Shown piece by piece: positions 23,320 to 34,238 of a stretch of 64,000 nt of DNA. Under the pieces are notes generated by a model, which was given only the letters and a program-made list of their open reading frames with translations, was not told the DNA's origin and made no database searches. Position 1 is the first letter of the stretch. Each line of letters opens with the position of its first letter. This stretch comes from Atherinomorus stipes (taxonomy: Eukaryota; Chordata; Actinopteri; Atheriniformes; Atherinidae): positions 372,001 to 436,000 of the forward strand of contig JALJCO010001047.1 in the NCBI GenBank assembly GCA_023101725.1, written 5' to 3'. A program made the position numbers and the translations under genes.

Positions 23320-24802
23320 TACTAACAACTAAGTTAAAATTAAGTTCTATCTACTAGATAGATTCTATTAAAACCAATATTACAATTTACAGCGTTAGCC
23401 AGAGGACTCCAAAGCTCTGCATCTGAGGCTGTGCTGCATAAAGTCAAATCTTCAGATTTAATACAGTTGTTTTCAGCGAGCTTTTCCCTTCATTCAGTAT
23501 GAACATGCTTATTAAAAAGACACAAAAATAGCCTGATAAACCAGCTGCTGGGTCAGTATCACATGTGCTGTGAAATGAATGAAAACCAAGCTGATTTAGG
23601 ATTATGACCCAAAACGATGAACAGTTGAGGCTGGATTATTATGAGCATCTGAGCACTGCATTTTTTCTGACCATCCACAAAAACATGCAGCGCACTCGTC
23701 ACAAAGCAGCTCTATCTTTAATCTCAATCATTCTCACATGTAGCAGAGAGCCAGAGTGATGACCAACAAACGCTTCATTTTTACAACAAAGGCCGGAGCC
23801 AAATCCTGAAGCGTGTCATTTGCACATTTGGCATTCAGCTGACATTTAGAGCCTGTTACCGTGAATGAAAGGTTTTGGCCTCAATTAAATTTGATAGACG
23901 TATGAGCCATTGCAGGCATCACGACCTTTTAGTTACAAGGTGGTTGCTGTAACCACAAGGCCACCCTGCCGCCTTTAGCTTACTGGTGGTTCCTGACTTG
24001 AGTCAGTTATAATCTTAAATGTTAACAGACTTCATACAGTGGGACTCCATGATGTCACATGCAGCGAGCGGTTAAAAAAAAGCTGCTTCTCATTAGCTGG
24101 TGGACTGGAAACAATATTGTGTGTGTGTGTATTTTGTCCACACATATGTATAAACTATATGCATGGAGCACATGCACAGACGCATTTAGGTGTGTGTGTG
24201 TTTGTGGCTCACGTGAGATCAACAGGCAGGGACTTCCCCTCTGTTCGGAGCTAATCCCCGGCTGCACTGCCCAGATTAATGTGCTGTGGGAGCGAGAGCT
24301 GACAATTAGAAAAGTGCTTGTTCACTTCAAATCCTTCAAAGAGAAGTCTGCTGCAACACACACACACACACACACACACACCACAAATGTTAAGGTTTTA
24401 AATCGGGGGTCCTGAAGATGTAAAATGTTGAAAAAGTCTCAGAAGACAGTTTTGTAATAGAGCATGGCATGCTCGCTTTGAACAGGAAGATGATTGTTTC
24501 AATCAAAGCAAATCATGTTTTGGTCGACTTGCTCAGATCAGACTAATCTCCAAACGTTTTAGGAGGAAATTGTGCCCCACCCAGTCACTTTGAACTGTGT
24601 TTTTTTTGTTAAAGATTGACAGTTTAGGCTAAAATGCAGAAAGTATGAGAGGATCATGCTGGAGTAAAGCTGCATGCTTTAATCACTGTAGTCTACAAGT
24701 ATATCGTTAGATCCACGGTGGATGAAACTTTACTACACATTACGCTTATAATGTTGCAATCTAAGAGTTAAACTTAAATCTTTCTTTTGGATGCATCACT
24801 TG
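23320..24802. other. No recognised gene; CA/GT microsatellites
   Basis: A (TG)n tract lies at about 24119-24130 and (CA)13 at 24356-24381. Open frames overlapping these are low complexity. A possible SINE fragment is listed separately. Confidence 0.45.
23905..23975 (-). repeat. Possible head of a tRNA-derived SINE
   Basis: On the minus strand, GGTGGCCTTGTGGTTACAGC resembles the A-box region of fish tRNA-derived SINEs (normally GTGGTTAGAGC). It is followed by CTTGTAACTAAAAGGTCGTG, where such SINEs have the anticodon arm and variable loop. The B box is too degraded to be convincing. Confidence 0.4.
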
Positions 24803-24939
24803 TAGGGATGCTCAATATTGGCTTTTTTACTGATGTCCTACATGCCAATATTGTCCAACTCTTTAATTTCCAATATCAACCAAAACCGATCTGTGTCTAG
24901 TTCTAATGTTTCTGACAACTTGGTAACTTAATCAACAAC
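24803..24939 (+). repeat. hAT-like left end (TAGGGATGCTC), later split by a TTAA element
   Basis: Starts TAGGGATGCTCAATATTGG and continues through TTGTCCAACTCTTTAATTTC. It stops at the TTAA element inserted at 24940. The sequence after 25612 (TATTATCAGCAGCTTCAAAG) is likely its continuation, as in the 5626/6591 copy. Confidence 0.55.
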
Positions 24940-25612
24940 TTAAAGGTTGAATATGGAATACGGACAGAACAGCGACATCACGTGTGTCTAGGTTGTAGTT
25001 GCAACGGCAGAAAAACAACTCCAGCCGCTGGGATGCCAGGCTCACTGCCGATACGCAAGTGACCAACAGTCTGCAGCATGTCCAACAAGTAACACAGAGG
25101 AGTTTATAACCGACAGCTAACGTTAGCCATGTTAGCAAACAAGCTAGCTTACCGATCCAGGAGGAAAGTCGCCTTCTCTGTGTTTTACTCCGTGGAAAAC
25201 GTTTATGTGGGTCCATTTAGTGAAGTCTTCAGCTAAATTTACTCCAGGTTTTGCTCTTCTCAGGTCACTCCTCCTCAGAAACAGATAACAATATCTCCAG
25301 GACTCTGAAGCAGCTGCTTCACTCGTCGTCTCCACGGTTTTTCCCTGCACAGGCCTGACTATGACCGAAATATTGTTTCCACACAGAGATCGCATTTGGC
25401 AACCTGCAATGGCGGCGTGTATCTGCTTATAGACGTAAATAAAATGCCATTATCGAACCCGTCAAAATTTATTTTATAATTATTATTAGGCTAAATATAA
25501 TTTTTCTGGGAAATGTTGTACTTTCATTCTGTACACCCCCAAACGACCTGTGGAGGTATTATTTTTTTAAAAATATAGCTTTTAATAAAAATGTTCCATA
25601 TTCAACCTTTAA
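24940..25612 (-). mobile_element. 673-bp TTAA element, family c, copy 1
   Basis: The termini TTAAAGGTTGAATATGGAA and TTCCATATTCAACCTTTAA are perfect inverted repeats over ~19 bp, with TTAA on both sides (24940-24943, 25609-25612). It is the same length as, and inverted relative to, the copy at 34668-35340. The interior contains a 90-odd codon frame conserved between the two copies (here minus 25216 to 24932). No transposase. Confidence 0.85.
24960..25216 (-). CDS. Conserved ~90-codon open frame in family c, copy 1 (hypothetical)
   Basis: The frame starts ATG-GAC-CCA-CAT-AAA (MDPHKRFPRSKT) and stays open to the element end. The paired copy at 35064 begins with the same 12 residues and shares long stretches such as LACLLTWLTLAV. 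An RRRL block right after the start differs (KWRL there). It is Cys- and Leu-rich (TCWTCCRLL) without a recognised domain. Just inside the start, the other copy has a GTAAGC donor-like sequence. It may be a captured exon fragment or chance openness in a young repeat. Confidence 0.2.
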
Positions 25613-26640
25613 AGCAGACATATTATCAGCAGCTTCAAAGTAAGTCAGTCTGTAGCAGCAGCAGCTGCACCGTAGTCACATGACCCTGCAGTCCCTTTCA
25701 GACTTGCTCTGGAAAGCGGTAATAGTGTGGACTCTGTCCTTTACGCCGTTTGCATTCAGACATACGTTCTGCTCTTTGACCTCAGAGCCACAGGCGGAAG
25801 TATCGCCGGTGCAGCCGGTGCAGCTGCACCAGGGCCCAGACGCAATCAGGGGTCCATTAAGAAAGGGGAAAACATAAGTGGCTCTCCGTCAGATTTAGGG
25901 GGTAAATAAATGATTTTTAAAAAGCCTGTTGCAAACCCACACACAGAAACCCTCTGAAAACCGAACAAAGCTGAGGGCTTGATGCGTTGTAACGGGCACC
26001 CACGCAGAGAACGAACACGTGTATGGAAACAGCTGTACGCACTCTGATTGGCCGAGTCCCAACCGCATAAGTAATGAGCTAAAGCCCAACGCAACATGTT
26101 GCTGTTTTTGTGAATGGACCCCAGGTGGGTCGGTGAAATAAGAGTAAGCCATGCGTCCATTTTCTATATGAGCTGGTTCTGGTTCAGAGCCAGAACGGCT
26201 TCTTTGGGTTTTCACCGCCAAAGCAGGCGCTCCTCGCTCTCCAAACTGGTTTTAAACAGGCTCCAGTTCCAGAGTAATGAACCGGTTTACAATTCAGCAA
26301 GTGGGGACGGAGCACCTGCCGACATGAGAGGGTTTAAATATGGACGTGATCTTCAAGCTGGTCAGAGGGAGGAAACGTGGTGGTTAAGATTCGGAGATTG
26401 CTGCATAAAGAAGGCGGGATGTTCTCCGCCATGCTGGTTTCAGCTGTTCTGCTTCTGCATCACACCAGCAGCAGAAACATCTCCTTCACTGCTGGATGCT
26501 GCTGATGCGCAACGCAAAAAAGTCACACCCACACCAAGTAAAACACTCATGTCAACAAAGAATTAAATAAAATTTTTGTTACCCGTGACCTTCACACACC
26601 TGTGAATTTAAATTTAATAAATATTTGTATCCTAAATACG
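25613..26640. other. hAT-like internal repeat (25620-25700), then unassigned DNA
   Basis: 25620-25700 repeats 6600-6690. 25810-25860 has GCCGGTGCAGCTGCACCAGG, reminiscent of a fish repeat edge. Opposed open frames (26114-26566 plus; 26221-25895 minus) overlap and are unrecognised. Confidence 0.4.
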
Positions 26641-26689
26641 GGAACGCAAACTGCGCACCGCACCGCGCAGCATCTTTGGTAAAAGAAAT

Positions 26690-26842
26690 CCAAGCTCGAA
26701 GTGGCTTTTTTGTGGTGATCCGTCCTCATTTACAGACATTTTTACTGCAGCGGCTTTGATGACATCACTATTATGCAACACCATAGCGAGTAAATGTCTG
26801 TAAATAAGGACGAATCACCATAAAAAAGCCGATTCGAGCTCA
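26690..26842. repeat. Imperfect ~150-bp hairpin
   Basis: AAGCTCGAAGTGGCTTTTTTGTGGTGATCC near 26691 (first 20 bases AAGCTCGAAGTGGCTTTTTT) is inverted at 26806-26842, ending AAAAAAGCCGATTCGAGCT. TTTACAGACATTT pairs with AAATGTCTGTAAA. Likely a small MITE; ends are not defined. Confidence 0.6.
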
Positions 26843-26906
26843 CAGGGGGGTCCGGCTAATGTTTGGTAACAAAACATTGGTGAAATGAAGGAGTTTGTGG
26901 CAGATA

Positions 26907-27271
26907 AGGGCTGTCACAAATAATTATTTTGATTGATTAGTCACAGATTATTTTTTTGATTAGTCGACTAATCGCAAAAATTGTAGCATATTTACAGTAG
27001 CAGTCAAAGTTTGTACACTTTCTCATTGGATCTAAAGGGAAAATGTGTCCAAACTTTTCACTGGTAGTGTGTTTATTTATGTCAATAAACTACAGTATTC
27101 AAGAAAAGCTGACCAGACAAAGACGGACAAGGCAGTGGAAGGTACAGTGGCAATTTTGAAAGGAAAAACAAAGCTTATTAACAATAAACGATTAGTCGAT
27201 TATGAAATTAGTCACTGACTGCATTGATAGTCAACGATTAGTCGACTAATGGCATAATCGTTGCAGCCATA
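26907..27271. mobile_element. hAT MITE with perfect 8-bp target duplication
   Basis: The direct repeat GGCAGATA (26899-26906 and 27272-27279) flanks an element beginning AGGGCTGTCAC and ending GTTGCAGCCATA. The subterminal repeats are GATTAGTCGACTAATCG and inverse. The 8-bp identical flank is diagnostic of hAT-type insertion. No coding capacity. Confidence 0.85.
26995..27070. mobile_element. 76-bp Tc1-like micro-element nested in the hAT MITE
   Basis: CAGTAGCAGTCAAAGTTTGT at the left and AAACTTTTCACTGGTAGTGT at the right are inverted repeats. They match the well-known fish Tc1-like end ACTACCxGTCAAAAGTTTG. TA precedes the left end; the right TA has become GT. It is essentially two terminal repeats with ~20 bp between them. 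Confidence 0.65.
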
Positions 27272-27279
27272 GGCAGATA

Positions 27280-28015
27280 ATGCCTCATTTAGAGGCTGCG
27301 CCAGGTTGCCCGCATCACTTCCATTACATCGGACATACGCTGATCTGGAGTGGATCTAAATATCTCCTGAAGGAATTCAAGTTGCACCAAAACTGTCTGG
27401 GTGAGGAAATGAACGTATTTCATGCTAGAAAAAAAAAACGAACTTCCCCTTTAAGTTTTTAAGCTTTTTGAAGCTTATTCCACACTGATTAAAACGGGAA
27501 AAATCCCAGTTGTCTTGCGCCACAGTCCTCGCTGATGCTGATTCCACTTGTTCAGCAGGAGAATGCAGAGTTCTGTCCTCCAGGAACGAAGCCGTGTCTC
27601 ACATGTGAACCTGAATTAGGGTTTGGTGTTTGGATTGCGGTAAACATTATCAAGATTAACCTCTCTAAGCGTTTACTATGTGGCTTCCTGTATCAGAGGA
27701 TGTAAGATGTTTAGGAAATGACTTGGAGATTCTGTCATTTTCACAGCTTTATGTGGTTGGTCATGGTTTAGAGTTATGTGGCTTTTTTTGGAAATTTTGC
27801 ACAAGCAGCATTTGGATAAAAAGGCACAAACTCTATCAGAAATTATGACCTCGGGGCGCCTCTGTTTCTCGCTGCATACAGTGTGCACCGCCATGTACGG
27901 AGGCTGGGGTGCATTACTAACATCATTCTTAGTCAGTTGTTTTTGCCTGTGTGAGGTGAAGTAAAGCAGTTTTAATCACGTTTAGGTTAACCAGCTGTTA
28001 CATTTTATCAAAGTA
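27280..28015. other. No recognised gene; one orphan TTAA-type end
   Basis: GAACTTCCCCTTTAA at 27440-27454 is the terminal sequence of family b without a detectable partner. Other open frames are short and opposed. Confidence 0.4.
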
Positions 28016-28297
28016 TTAAAGGCAGGGTAGGAGATCCTCATTTTCTTTTTGGTGCATTTTAAGAGCAAACAGCGGCAGATATCAGCGAGCAGCCATGTTC
28101 ATGTGCACGATGAGATGCTCACCGTAAGTTGCAAGCGCGCGCATGCAGGGCGGGCGGGAGGACGACGAACAGCAGTCCAGTTTGATGGACATGTAGCCTA
28201 ATCGTTCAATCAGTAAGGATTAAGCTATAAGATATAATAATGATATATGATATATATATATATATATACATATATATATGATATATGATATGATAAG
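28016..28297 (+). mobile_element. TTAA element, family e, copy 1 (left part)
   Basis: TTAAAGGCAGGGTAGGAGAT starts at 28016. TTTTAAGAGCAAACAGCGGC and GTTTGATGGACAT follow, collinear with the inverse of 6851-7201. It then runs into (AT)n at about 28240-28290 and ends CCCCATC at the 5' edge of the LINE. The matching palindrome half ATTGGATGGGG lies at 31587-31597, beyond the LINE. Confidence 0.6.
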
Positions 28298-28382
28298 CCC
28301 CATCAAAAAAAAAAAAAAAAAAAAAAATTCTGGAATGCGCTGCTAGGTAGCTGCAATTTGTGAAAGCTCTCCCTTAACTTTT

Positions 28383-29672
28383 GTGTTTTTTTCTAATATA
28401 GTTGTCTTTTTATCGACATTATTCGTCAGATTAGGTTTTTCTTGGAGGATTTTTTATGCTGGTTTCAACGGTGTGCAATTCGGGAGATTTTTCCTCGTAT
28501 ATTGGCTTTTTTCACTGCTTGTTATGATGTGTATCCATAGCAACGGAAAAATTGTTTACCACCGTGATCAACTGTTAAAACTCTCCCAAATCAAGATTTT
28601 CAGCGAAATAACACGTCAAATCCCAGTGGAGTTAAGGAGAAAGACAAGAGGATGCAGGGCAGGGGTAAGGCAGAGAGAAAAACGGTGGAGATTTAAACCG
28701 TTCCTTCCAACTGTTGTGATGGGTAACGTGAGATCGCTAGCTAACAAGATGGACGAGCTCGAAGTGCTAACAAGGTCTCAGAAAGAGTACAGAGAATGCA
28801 GTATCATGTGTTTCACTGAGACATGGCTGCATGAACACATCCCGGACTGTAATGCGTCTGTACACGGCTTCAAGACGGTCCGTGCAGACCGCAATAAACA
28901 GCTCAGCGGGAAGCGGAAGGGAGGCGGAATTGCAGTGCTGGTCAGTCAGCGCTGGTGTCATCCAGGACACATCACTGTCAAGGAGAAGATCTGCACAAGA
29001 GACATTGAACTGTTAGCTGTGAGTTTCCGTCCATATTATTTACCCAGAGAGTTTGCCTGTGTTATTCTGGTAGCGGTTTATATAATACCAGGTACCGCAC
29101 CAGAGACAGCCTGTGATGTCATCAGCTCCGTCGTGGCTAAACTACAAACACAGCATCCAAACTCATTCATGGCGATCTCTGGAGACTTCAACAACGTCTC
29201 CCTCTCTGCTACGTTGCCAACTTTCCAGCAGTTTGTCAGCTGCTCCACCAGAGAAAATAAGATGTTGGACTTATTTTATGCAAATACAAAGAATGCATAC
29301 AGCTCCTCTGCCCTGCCTCCTCTAGGAAGATCTGATCATAATCTGGTTCTTCTCACCTCCACCTACAAGCCCATCGTTCAGCAGCAACCAGTCATTAGGA
29401 GGATGATTAAAACCTGGTCTACTGAGGCTGAAGATGCTCTGAGAGGGTGCTTTGAGGCCACAGACTGGAATGTCCTCTGTGAACCTCATGGAGATGACAT
29501 CAACACCATGACTGAGTGTGTGACAGATTACATAAACTTCTGTGTGGACAGCATCGTTCCAACAAGAACAGTGAGGTGCTTCCCCAATAACAAACCCTGG
29601 ATCACCAGTGACCTAAAAAAGCTGCTGAACATCAAAAGAAAGCTTTCAGGGATGGAGACAGGGAGTTACTGA
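28383..29672 (+). pseudogene. LINE AP-endonuclease domain (429 codons)
   Basis: This is the apurinic/apyrimidinic-like endonuclease that nicks target DNA for target-primed reverse transcription. The conserved part starts near the internal Met at 28719 (MGNVRSLANKMDEL). CFTETWLHEHIPD carries the catalytic-region Glu, GGGIAVLV follows, AISGDFNN is the GDFN motif, and the C-terminal GRSDHNLVLL is the SDH catalytic block. All key motifs are present. The upstream 112 codons are hydrophobic and unlike the domain, probably read-through of the 5' region. The frame ends at 29672 after a one-base loss near 29650; the downstream protein (DRELLKTTQKQL) continues in another frame. Confidence 0.85.
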
Positions 29673-30190
29673 AGACCACACAAAAACAACTGAAAACACA
29701 GACTAAGAAGTGCAAGGAGGACTACAGGAAGAAGTTGGAGAGCCAGCTCCAGCAGAACAACGTGAGGGATGTATGGTCGGGAATGAAGAAAATCACTGGC
29801 TTCAAGTTAAAGGGGGACCAGACTGACGGAGGTCTGGACAGAGCTAACGAACTGAACATGTTCTTCAATAGGTTCAGTTCCCCCTGCCGACAACCCAACA
29901 TTCCCACACCCTCCATGAGCCCACAGCTTTCCTGTCCCACCTCCACTCTGTCACCCTGCACCTCAGTCATGGACCTGAACACAGCCTCATCTCCCTCCAC
30001 ATCAGGACATCCTGAGACCTCTTTTGCCTCCACCTCCAGCCTGACTGTCTCCTGTGACCAGGTCAAGAAACAACTAGAAAAACTGAACTGGAACAAGGCT
30101 GCAGGTCCAGATGGTGTCAGTCCCAGAGTTCTCAAGACCTGCTCAGAACAACTATGTCGGTTCTCCAGCACCTTTTTAACACCAGCCTGA
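29655..30190 (+). pseudogene. LINE linker and RT N-terminal segment (frame 2)
   Basis: It continues from the endonuclease frame after the shift at about 29650. EDYRKKLESQLQQNNVRDVW and SGMKKITGFK are typical of Rex1-type linkers. A Ser/Thr/Pro-rich variable stretch follows, then VKKQLEKLNWNKAAGPDGVS, where KAAGPDG is the conserved start of the LINE RT domain. The frame is lost again near 30155, where the RT continues in frame 1 (VLQHLFNTSLRQ). Confidence 0.8.
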
Positions 30191-31435
30191 GACAGAACAG
30201 AGTTCCTGTGCTGTGGAAGACATCCTGTCTTGTTCCAGTCCCTAAAAAACCACAACCAGCTGAACCAAATGACTATAGACCAGTTGCTCTGACATCTCAC
30301 ATCATGAAAGTCCTGGAGAGACTCTTACTGGCTCACCTCAACAAGCAAGTGAACACCTTTCAGGACCCATTACAGTTCGCATATCGTAATGGGCTTGGGG
30401 TTGAAGACGCCATCATCTTCCTGCTTCAGAGAGCCCACTCTCATCTGGACCAGTCAGGCAGCACTTTGAGGGTCATGTTCTTTGATTTTTCAAGTGCATT
30501 TAATACTATTCAGCCTGCTTTGCTATGTCAGAAGCTCCATAACTTCCAGGTGGATCCCTCCACAACCACCTGGATTTACGACTACCTCACAAACAGACCA
30601 CAGTTTGTGAGACTGAATCGTTGTGTGTCTGAGATGGTGGTCAGCAGCACTGGAGCACCACAAGGGACTGTACTCTCACCATTCCTCTTTACACTGTACA
30701 CCTCAGACTTCCAGTACAACTCTGAGTCCTGTCATCTGCAGAAATATTCTGATGACTCTGCTGTTGTGGGGTGTATTAGTGATGGACAAGAAGCCGAATA
30801 CAGGGAACTTGTCAATCAGTTTGTGAAATGGTGCAGTAACAATCAGCTCATCTTAAATACCAGCAAGACTAAAGAGATGATTGTTGACTTCAGGAGGAGC
30901 AAGAATAAGCAGCATAGTCCTGTCTACATCCTGGAAGAGGAGGTGGAGGTGGTAGAGAACTACAAATACCTTGGAGTTCAGCTGGACAACAGACTTGATT
31001 GGAAATGCAACTGTGACTTCATCTACAAGAAAGGTCTGAGCAGACTTTACTTCTTAAGGAAGCTGAGATCATTCAACGTCTGCACCAAGATGTTGCAGAT
31101 CTTCTACAAGTCTGTTGTGGAAAGTGCAATTAGCTTTGCAGCATCTGCTGGGGCAGCAGCATCAGAACCAGAGACTTGAAGAAACTAAACAAGCTGATCA
31201 AGAAAGCTGGTTCTGTGCTGGGGATAACTCTGGAGCCGCTGGAGCTGATCGTTCAAAAAGAATGCTTCACAAGCTGATGAAAATGATGGAGGACACTTCC
31301 CATCCTCTCCACAACACGGTGAAGAATCAACAGAGTGTGTTCAGTGGGAGGCTGCGTCAAGTTCGCTGTAGGACGGAGAGATACAGGAATTCATTCCTGC
31401 CAGCAACCATCACCCTAAAGAACAAGACTAACTGA
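30154..31435 (+). pseudogene. LINE reverse transcriptase and C-terminal region
   Basis: RT motifs occur in order. VPVPKKPQPAEPNDYRPVAL is the template-grip region. VMFFDFSSAFNTI has the first catalytic Asp, and GAPQGTVLSPFLFTLY is motif B. KYSDDSAVVG is the catalytic loop, with Ser in place of the usual Ala of YADD but both Asp retained. Next come CSNNQLILNTSKTKEMIVDF and YKYLGVQLDNRLDW. The main frame stops at 31179. The C-terminus (LKKLNKLIKKAGSVLG, then MLHKLMKMMEDTSHPLH) continues in two further frames, implying shifts near 31150 and 31255. The catalytic residues are intact but the protein cannot be made in one piece. Confidence 0.85.
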
Positions 31436-31515
31436 CTTTTTGTTTATTTAAAAAAAAAAAAAAAAAAAGTGAGCTTTTACAATACTGAATTTCCCTTCGG
31501 GGATGAATAAAGTAT

Positions 31516-31561
31516 TTTTCATTTCATTTCATTTCATTTCATTTCATTTCATTTCATTTCA
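31516..31561 (+). repeat. (TTTCA)n tail of the Rex1-like LINE
   Basis: About nine TTTCA units directly after the GATGAATAAAGTATTTT 3' end. LINEs of this group end in short tandem repeats. Confidence 0.85.
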
Positions 31562-31600
31562 TCCAAAGAAATTAATTTCATTTCATTGGATGGGGTTTTT
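31562..31600. repeat. 3' half of the interrupted CCCCATCC palindrome
   Basis: AATTTCATTTCATTGGATGG matches the right half of 6806-6846, the paralogous empty site. Confidence 0.65.
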
Positions 31601-31620
31601 ACAGTCATGTCCATTCCACA

Positions 31621-32188
31621 CACACTCAGAAACAGAGGTACAAGACAGGAACATTTCTGTACCTGCAGGTACATTTTTTACAAATGTTCTCTCAAAAGTA
31701 CAATATTGGTCTTTATGAGGCCAGAAGTACCTATATACTATGAAAAAGGGTCCAAAGTAATATAAAGTACACATTTGTACCATTCCAACCCTAAGGGTAC
31801 CTGCAGCATTGAAAAATGTGTGTAGCTTGTACAATAACTATAAATAGCAGTACTTCTAAACAGTAGTATAATTATAGTTATTATATTATGATTTTCATAA
31901 TAATCATAGTAATAATTATATGTATAATTATATATGTGTTTGTCCTAATATTTCTATAATAATTATTCATTTATTATTAGCATCTTTGATTGTTGTCATA
32001 ATCTCTATTTTATTGACTTTTATTCATCATCTTTAATTGGTTTAATTGTACTTTATTAACTCATACAGCTTGATAAGGTACAAAAATGGACCATGAAGGT
32101 ACAGAAATGTCTTTCAGAAAGGAACCCCCCCCCAGCAACAACCTTTGGACCCTTTTAAGTACAAATTGGTACCTTTATTTTGAGTGTG
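31621..32188 (+). mobile_element. MITE, CACACTCAAAA family (g), copy 1
   Basis: Starts CACACTCAGAAACAGAGGTAC and ends GGTACCTTTATTTTGAGTGTG, which are inverted repeats. 568 bp, rich in GGTAC/GTACC. The interior block GGTCTTTATGAGGCCAGAAG is shared with 44843-45343 (inverted) and 49795-50273. No coding capacity. Confidence 0.8.
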
Positions 32189-34238
32189 CAGGTGATTATT
32201 TTTTAAAAATTTTGTGTCAGAACATTTAATTGGCTGCAATCGGGGTGCGAAGAAGACTTTAAGCAATATAGTAAAAAATGCTCCTGGAAAACATCATCCA
32301 CCCTGCCTTTTATATAATAACGAGATCAATGTTCTATAGACTAATTCAGCCAAACGCCGGAACTAGACCGTCTGCCATTGCCTGGGGAGCGTTTCTGTAC
32401 ATGTGTAATTAGAACAGATGAGATCAAATCTGGAAGGACGTCACATTCCTGGTTGTTGGAACATCAGAGGAAAACTTTAATGTGGTAATAAGTGAAGAAG
32501 AAGATCACGGACATTTATTTCATGAAGATTTCTGCCGTCTGTGACAAAAGTGGACGGTGCTGCTCAGTCCACTGATGTCAGTGTGTTCGTATCGGGGGAG
32601 GAATATCGGCCAATCAGAGCAGAGGAGGAATAACTTGCTGCCACAGCAGAGAAAACACTGGATTTAATCCCCAACAACAAAAACACGGTAAATTATGGTG
32701 AACACATTAATCTGACACTTTATTTCACGTATCGATGCTCCCGAAAATGAGGCACCGCATAACGTTCTCATGCTAGCTAATGCTAACAGAGACAGCTGTG
32801 GTGTTGCTGAGAGTTAATGACTAATCTGGGAGATATTGTGAAATATCAGGTTATTTGCTCTGATCAGGGAAACGTTAGGACCAGAAAATAAAACCAGTTC
32901 AGTCAGAAACACAAACGGATCAGGAAGACGGTGTCCTGCAGCCTTTTTTCATCTGCAGGACATGTGAAGGCTACGTGGTCTGTACAGTCCTGAAACAAAA
33001 CCAAAAGCCAAATATGGGAGAAAATAGAAAAGGAACCACCTTTGAAAGAGTTTAGTTTTTAAACTTTGATAAGTAATCAGAGATGTGCGTGTTGTTCCAG
33101 TGTGGCTTGTCATTAAAGCCAGTTTCTGGAGATGAATAATAATTAATGCTCTGATGTAAAAAATGTCAGAATACTTTAGAGATCTGTGGATAACATACCT
33201 ATAGGTTATCATGACCTCAGACGACTGCCCAACGTAGTAAATCCAGATACTCACACTGCTCCATGTTGGCAGATACAAGGTCACTGGTACTCGCCATCGT
33301 TGCAATGGTGGCGCTACAAGATGGTGCAACACACAAAACGCCCGTCGGATTCATCTATAGTTATGCTTTAAGGGCTTCTTTTACTCATCACATATACTTT
33401 TTCATGCATCTTTACTCAGTCCTACAGCAGAGAGGCAGTTTTTACGAAGTGAACGTCTGTGCTCAGGTTGAACTTCATCAAAAATCTGTAGTCAGTAAAA
33501 AATGTGGGAAATAAAGACACCAAAGCCCTTAGTCTCACTTCATCTGACAAAAACACAACCAAACTGTCCAAGACAAAGAGGGAAGGAAAATAATTATGTC
33601 CCATGGGTTTTCTTAGCATGTTTTCACAAAAATAATTCACAGGACAACTCCCTCTGAATATCTTTCCTCTGTTCCTCGCTCTACACCTGTGCTGCTTTCA
33701 AAGCACGTTAAAATCATCTGGATTTAATGCCCAAGTACAGATGTTTAATATTTCTCAAATAAACAATCTTTTTTTTTTTCTTTCCTTCCTCCTGACTTAA
33801 CAAACTGTAAGTGTCCGTTCCCTGCTGCCGGGATAGCTGGCGAAGCTGAGGGCAGCTGCAGCGCGTAGAGATGGCGTGAATGATGCTGGAGGCGAGGAAA
33901 CTGATGTTTGACAGCTGCGACACCTGCATGAGTCATGGAAGTATCAGCTGGTGCTTCTGAAACCTTCAACCGGGATTTTGCAGTCGGGCTTTACCTCCAA
34001 AACGTTGCACATCAGTGCACGTTATCTCCACCACTTCCTGACGTGAAGTCAAAGATTTATTTGAACCAGAGTTTTCTTGGCAGAAGCTTCGGATTGTGTG
34101 CAAAACCATTATAAATATAAATATGCTTCAGTTTATAATGTCCCGTACAGTCTTCCATACAGGTCTTATTTCAGCCAATAACATATTTCACTGCTAAATT
34201 AATAGAAACAAAGCTAAAATATAGAAATATTGTCTTAA
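32189..34238. other. No recognised gene
   Basis: 32575-32700 has a CCAAT-containing patch (GGCCAATCAGAGCAG) without a recognisable transcript. 33180-33330 has overlapping opposed frames around CCATCGTTGCAATGG, which resembles MITE interior. A T-run lies at 33769-33779. Confidence 0.4.

Larger units (their letters stand above)
28298..31561 (+). mobile_element. Rex1/Babar-like non-LTR retrotransposon, nearly full length, inactive
   Basis: The order is: A-rich 5' edge, endonuclease frame (28383-29672), linker and RT N-terminus (about 29655-30190), RT (30154-31179), C-terminal region (to 31435), an A-rich segment, AATTTCCCTTCGGGGATGAA with an AATAAA at 31507, and a (TTTCA)n tail (31516-31561). 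At about 3.26 kb it is close to full length for this clade. At least four frameshifts inactivate it. It sits inside a CCCCATCCAATGAAAT palindrome whose empty version is at 6806-6846. CATC directly abuts both edges. Confidence 0.85.

Noticed and set aside
32575..32700. CCAAT-containing patch as a gene promoter
   Set aside because: No TATA/initiator pair, CpG island or downstream open frame supports it.
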